Source: Nocardia carnea
Lineage (GTDB): Bacteria > Actinomycetota > Actinomycetes > Mycobacteriales > Mycobacteriaceae
Direction of reading: 5' to 3'
Assembly (NCBI RefSeq): GCF_029869215.1
Contig: NZ_JARWPM010000419.1
Coordinates: 1 to 44,893, forward strand
Length of the DNA: 44,893 nucleotides
Position numbers and translations under genes: made by a program. Below are positions 41,138 to 44,893 of this stretch, one piece after another. Position 1 is the stretch's first letter. Every line of letters starts with the position of its first letter. Under the pieces are notes generated by a model. That model was not told the origin of the DNA and searched no databases. It worked only from the letters and a program-made list of their open reading frames with translations.

Positions 41138-42684
41138 TGTCCCGCCTCCGTCCGGGTATTGAGCACATTCACCCCGCGCACCAGGACCGCCGGGCAGCCG
41201 TGACTGACCGCCGCGACCTGACCCGGTTGCGCTTTACCGCAGTTGAACGCGCCGCCCAGTTGCCAGGTGGACGGGCCGCCCACCGCTTCCATCGAGCCCC
41301 AGAAATCCGTGGTGGTGGCCTGGTAGGCCACATCGCGCACCTGGCCGGCCAGTTCACCGTTGCGGATGCGGAAGAACCGCTGGCCGGTGAACTGGAAGTT
41401 GTAGCGCTGCATATCGATCGACCAGCTCTTGTCGCCGACGATGTAGAGACCGTCGGAGACCCGCGAGATGAGTTCGGCCGTGCTGGTGTCGTGTACCGGA
41501 TCGGGTTGCAGCGAGACATTGGCCATCCGCTGGATCGGCACATGGTGCGGGGAATCGGCGTAGGAGCAGCCGTTGGACCGCTCGAGACCGAGCCGGGGCG
41601 CGAACACGCGGTCGAGCTGGTATCCCACCAGCACGCCGTCGCGCACCAGGTCCCAGCGTTGACCCGCCACCCCGTCGTCGTCATAACCGACGGTCGCCAG
41701 ACCGTGCGGCTGCACCCGGTCGGCGGTGACATGCATGACCGGGGTCCCGTACCGGAGCGTGCCGAGCAGGTCGGGAGTCGCGAACGAGGTTCCGGCATAG
41801 GCGGATTCGTAGCCGATGGCGCGATCGTATTCGGTGGCGTGGCCGATGGATTCGTGGATGGTGAGCCACAGGTTGGTGGGGTCGATCACCAGATCCGTCG
41901 CACCGGGCACCACGGTCGGAGCCTTCACCTTCTCCGCCAGCCACTCCGGGATCCGGGTCAGCTCCGTATCCCAATCCCAGACGCCGTCCCTGCCGGTGAC
42001 GTACTCCCAGCCCCGCCCCGCCGGTGGCGCCAGCGTGCGCATGGTTTCGAACGCACCGGACGCGGTATCGACGGTGATCGCCTCGAGCTGGGGTTGCAGC
42101 CGCACCCGCTGCTGAATGATCGCCGAGCCCGCGGTGTCGGCGTAGTAGGTCTGTTCCTTGACCTGCAGCAGGGTCGCGGTGACGTGATCCACCCCGTCGG
42201 CGGCCGACAACCGGCCCGAATAGTCCTGTAAGAGGGCTACTTTGTCGGCGGAGGGGATGGTGAACGGGTCGATATCGTAGGCGGAGAGCCAGCGTGCGTT
42301 GTCGTAGACGGGTTCGGGCGCCAGTTCGACGCGTTCCCGGTTCAGCGCGCGCAGCGTGGTCGCCACGGCGACCGCCGAACGCGCGACCTCGGCCGCGGTG
42401 TCCGGATTCAGCGCCGCGTGTGAGGCGAACCCCCAGGTCCCGTCGACCACAACGCGCACCGCGAAACCCAGTTCGACGGAATCGGTGAGTGCCTCCACCC
42501 GGCCGTCCCGTAACCGGATCGACTGGGTACACAACCGGTGTACCCGCAGATCCGCGTGCTCGGCACCCGCGGCGCGGGCCGCGGACAGCGCCGCGTCCGC
42601 CAGCTGCGTCAGCGGCAGGCCCGTGAATTCGGGATCGATATCGTGCCCGGGAGGTTGCCCGCCGGGTTCGGTGGACGTCGCCAT
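41134..42684 (-). CDS. TldD-like zinc metalloprotease
   Basis: 516 residues. The catalytic motif is HESIGH at about 277-282 (HExxxH), and a later Cys ligand lies in FNCGKAQPGQ. Other signatures are LGFAVRVVVDGTWGFAS, QTYYADTAGSAIIQQ and VGDKSWSIDMQRYNFQFTG. The enzyme pairs with the PmbA-like protein encoded next. Start: ATG at 42684; a GTG at 42690 with TAGGTT seven bases upstream (leaderless type) is an equally plausible start. No peptide-modification genes are nearby, so a housekeeping quality-control role is the safest guess. Confidence 0.94.
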   Translation of the reverse strand: MATSTEPGGQPPGHDIDPEFTGLPLTQLADAALSAARAAGAEHADLRVHRLCTQSIRLRDGRVEALTDSVELGFAVRVVVDGTWGFASHAALNPDTAAEVARSAVAVATTLRALNRERVELAPEPVYDNARWLSAYDIDPFTIPSADKVALLQDYSGRLSAADGVDHVTATLLQVKEQTYYADTAGSAIIQQRVRLQPQLEAITVDTASGAFETMRTLAPPAGRGWEYVTGRDGVWDWDTELTRIPEWLAEKVKAPTVVPGATDLVIDPTNLWLTIHESIGHATEYDRAIGYESAYAGTSFATPDLLGTLRYGTPVMHVTADRVQPHGLATVGYDDDGVAGQRWDLVRDGVLVGYQLDRVFAPRLGLERSNGCSYADSPHHVPIQRMANVSLQPDPVHDTSTAELISRVSDGLYIVGDKSWSIDMQRYNFQFTGQRFFRIRNGELAGQVRDVAYQATTTDFWGSMEAVGGPSTWQLGGAFNCGKAQPGQVAAVSHGCPAVLVRGVNVLNTRTEAGQ

Positions 42685-42741
42685 GCTCACCCCGACCAAC
42701 CTAGTCGGCCACCGCGGATTCCGCGTGCACGGGCGGTCGGG

Positions 42742-43539
42742 TCAGCCGAACTGCTGCCAGCCCAACCGGATCACCATCGCCACCACGACGACGAGCAGTA
42801 CCGCGCGCACGAACTCCGCACCCCGCGCCAGCGCCATCCGCGAGCCCACCACGGATCCGGCGATATTGGCCACGGCCATGGCGGCACCCAGCGCCCACAG
42901 AATATGGCCGGTGAACCCGAAGAAGATCAGCGCACCGACATTGGACCCGCAGTTGATCACCTTCGCCATCGCCGCCGCGCGCACGAACTCCGTACCGAGC
43001 AGAGTCGCGAACGTGATGATCAGGAAGGTGCCGGTACCCGGGCCGAGCAGGCCGTCGTAGGCGCCGATCAGTCCGGCGGCGAGCGCGACGACCAGTATCG
43101 CCTTGCGCCGCGACGGCGGATGGGTGGCCAGGGTGATCCCGATCGACGGCCGGGCGGTGACGAAGACCGCCACCCCCACCAGCACCACCAGCACGATCGG
43201 GATGAACAGATCCCGGTCGATCAACGACACCGCGGCCGCGCCGGCTGCCGCCGTGACCGCGGCCAGTACCGCCGCGGGCACCAGCAACCGCCATGGCAGC
43301 GGGACCTTGCGGGCGAAGGTGATCGCCGCGGTCGCGGTTCCCGCCACCGCGGACAGCTTGTTGGTGCCCAGCGCGGTCTGCGGCGCGATACCGGGCGACA
43401 CCAGCAGCAGCGTCGGTAGCACGATCAGCCCGCCGCCGCCCACCACGGCGTCGACCCAGCCGGCCGCCGTCGCGGCGGACAGCAGTGCCACCCAGTCGAT
43501 CACGTCCATAGGGTTCAGCAAACCAGACGGTCGACTCAT
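42742..43539 (-). CDS. Sulfite exporter TauE/SafE family (TSUP) permease
   Basis: 265 residues with about eight hydrophobic helices. The TSUP signature GWVDAVVGGGGLIVLPTLL is near the N-terminus, with the second-repeat motif AYDGLLGPGTGTFLIITF near residue 160. Members move sulfite, sulfoacetate or other small anions. I chose the ATG at 43539 (MSRPSGLL); an ATG at 43509 (MDVIDW) is possible. The short gap to tldD downstream suggests possible read-through. Substrate unknown. Confidence 0.9.
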   Translation of the reverse strand: MSRPSGLLNPMDVIDWVALLSAATAAGWVDAVVGGGGLIVLPTLLLVSPGIAPQTALGTNKLSAVAGTATAAITFARKVPLPWRLLVPAAVLAAVTAAAGAAAVSLIDRDLFIPIVLVVLVGVAVFVTARPSIGITLATHPPSRRKAILVVALAAGLIGAYDGLLGPGTGTFLIITFATLLGTEFVRAAAMAKVINCGSNVGALIFFGFTGHILWALGAAMAVANIAGSVVGSRMALARGAEFVRAVLLVVVVAMVIRLGWQQFG

Positions 43540-43709
43540 GATTTCGCCGCCTACCTGCGTATGTGGCGTTCGGCACGGATGCGCACGGCGGCTGCGAGTT
43601 GGCTGTCCCCGTACTGCTCGGCCGGCCGGTGGCGTTCCGCCTGCCGGCATGCTTGCGGGCCCCGCGGTGGCGGCACGGCCCGGCCGACGTCCCGAACTAG
43701 GCTGGTCGG

Positions 43710-44879
43710 GTGCGCCGGTTCAGTCTGTGGCTTCGAGGCAAACCTGTCGTCGCCGATTCTGCGCTCGCGCTGCTCCTGCTGATTCTCGATCTCGTGGTCG
43801 CCCGCGACAGCACCAGCCCGGCCGCGTACCTGGTGTTCTCGGTGCTGCTGCCGTTGCCGATCGCTTTGCGGCGTGTCTATCCGCGGGCGATGGCGGTGAC
43901 GTTCATGGTGCTGTCGTTCTGCACCAGCACCATCGGCTACATCGTCGGCGACCCCACCGTGCACGCCGCCCTGCTCGGGCACGGGATCATGCTCTACACG
44001 CTGGCCGCCTACGTGGGGCGCCGCGAAGGCCTCTGGTACGCGATCGCGCTGGTCGCCGACAGCGCCTACGGCATGGCGGTGGTGACCGGTTTCAAGGTCG
44101 GTGATCTCGCGTTCATCGTGATCTACTTTGCCTTCTGCTGGGTGCTGGCCGAGTTCTCCGGCGCCCGGCGCGCTTACGACGCCGAGGTCGCGGCCCGGCA
44201 CGCCGTCGCCGAATCCGACCGGGAACGCCGCGCGCACGACGCGGTCGCGGCCGAACGCACCCGGATCGCGCGGGAACTGCACGATGTGGTGGCGCACGCG
44301 GTGAGCGTCATGATCGTGCAGGCCGACGGCGCCCGGTACGCCTTGCGCACCGACCCCGCCACCGCCGAACAAGCATTGGTCACGATCGCCGGTACCGGCC
44401 GGGAGGCCTTGCGCGAACTGCGCCGCACGGTCGCGTTGCTGCGCACCGAACACGCCCCCGACCAGGTGCCGCAGCACGGTACCGCCGGACTGGCGAAAGT
44501 CGCGCAGCTCATGCGGGACGCCGGGCTGGCCGTCGAACTGGAACTGTCCGGGGAACTGGACGAACTGGCACCCGAGGTGGGCCTCGGCGTACACCGGATC
44601 GTGCAGGAAGCGCTGACCAATACCCTGCGCCACGCGGGCGCCCATCCGAAGGCGTGGGTGCGGGTGCATCGGCGCAGCCAGGATGTCGACATCGAGGTCA
44701 CCGACTCCGGCGGGGTCCCGGTGCGCCCCGAGTCCCGCATCCAGGGCAGTGGGCTGGGGCTGGCCGGTATGCGCGAACGGGTGGCGGTACTCGGGGGAAG
44801 CCTGGAGGCGGGCCGCACCCAGGACGGCGCCTGGCGGGTGCATGCCCGGATCCCGCTGACGTCACCGGATGCGGAATAA
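43710..44879 (+). CDS. Sensor histidine kinase, DesK/HisKA_3 type
   Basis: 389 residues. Four or more membrane helices (about 15-35, 40-60, 63-82, 90-150) form the sensor part. The HisKA_3 phosphoacceptor is His in ERTRIARELHDVVAHAVS (about residue 190). The HATPase_c domain has VQEALTNTLRHAGAH (N box) and GSGLGLAGMRERV (G box). A LuxR/NarL-type response regulator normally follows such genes, but the window ends 14 bases after the stop. TAGGCT lies six bases before the GTG start, so the mRNA is probably leaderless. Confidence 0.94.
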   Translation: MRRFSLWLRGKPVVADSALALLLLILDLVVARDSTSPAAYLVFSVLLPLPIALRRVYPRAMAVTFMVLSFCTSTIGYIVGDPTVHAALLGHGIMLYTLAAYVGRREGLWYAIALVADSAYGMAVVTGFKVGDLAFIVIYFAFCWVLAEFSGARRAYDAEVAARHAVAESDRERRAHDAVAAERTRIARELHDVVAHAVSVMIVQADGARYALRTDPATAEQALVTIAGTGREALRELRRTVALLRTEHAPDQVPQHGTAGLAKVAQLMRDAGLAVELELSGELDELAPEVGLGVHRIVQEALTNTLRHAGAHPKAWVRVHRRSQDVDIEVTDSGGVPVRPESRIQGSGLGLAGMRERVAVLGGSLEAGRTQDGAWRVHARIPLTSPDAE

Positions 44880-44893
44880 CGCGGCCCCGCCAC

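Overview
The window is chromosomal DNA of a high-GC actinobacterium. I infer a mycolate-group member (Nocardia or a close relative) from the extreme GC third positions, the aerobic cobalamin pathway (CobG, CobN), the fused CobIJ, a DprE2-like reductase, an NDMA-type alcohol dehydrogenase, several F420/PPOX-type flavin proteins, and many genes that look leaderless (TANNNT six or seven bases before the start codon). The genus is an inference from family content. I see no tRNA, rRNA, CRISPR array, insertion sequence or prophage.

Layout. Bases 1-195 hold a gene fragment and a C/G homopolymer block that looks like an assembly fault. Bases 196-3675: a 5'-3' exonuclease domain protein, an M24 aminopeptidase, a PPOX flavin protein and a DprE2-like SDR. 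Bases 3719-9863: cobL, a secreted glycine-zipper protein, cobK (apparently starting at CTG and coupled to the gene before it), a PadR regulator with a palindromic operator, and the cobH-cobIJ pair. Bases 10028-13405: two tandem paralogous receptor Ser/Thr kinases sharing an unrecognised ectodomain. Bases 13531-18025: PPOX and Ddn-type flavin proteins, an STM4015-type repeat protein, and a MerR/B12-binding (LitR/CarH-like) regulator divergent from a secreted lipocalin. Bases 18029-21758: a fatty-acid-hydroxylase-type membrane enzyme with a FadR-type regulator, an NDMA-type alcohol dehydrogenase and an MpaB-type oxygenase. Bases 21779-27216: cobG, a small membrane protein, a cobalamin riboswitch and cobN.

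Bases 27263-32624: a secreted protein, a nucleotidyltransferase, a TetR/MFS-efflux divergent pair with twin operators and an SDR/TetR divergent pair with TTCCGGAA operators. Bases 32703-34763: a 28-bp tandem repeat, a 2[4Fe-4S] ferredoxin and an AprA/fumarate-reductase-like flavoprotein. Bases 35127-38138: a membrane-anchored EEP phosphatase-fold protein, a small lipoprotein, an unknown Trp-rich protein and a lipoprotein polysaccharide deacetylase. Bases 38463-44879: an XRE regulator divergent from a methionine aminopeptidase, a TldD/PmbA-type protease pair, a TSUP permease and a sensor histidine kinase.

How it fits together. Six cobalamin enzymes (CobL, K, H, IJ, G, N) lie in four separate transcription units on both strands within 24 kb; cobN is under a B12 riboswitch and a B12-binding-domain regulator sits between the units. 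The most promising leads are that MerR/B12 regulator, which keeps the Glu-His of the CarH photosensor motif but has Gln where the capping Trp should be and is flanked by two 11-bp-phased TGMATC/TGCATC repeat pairs, the twin kinases with a shared ectodomain, and the XRE/MetAP pair with phased palindromes. None is proven by sequence alone.
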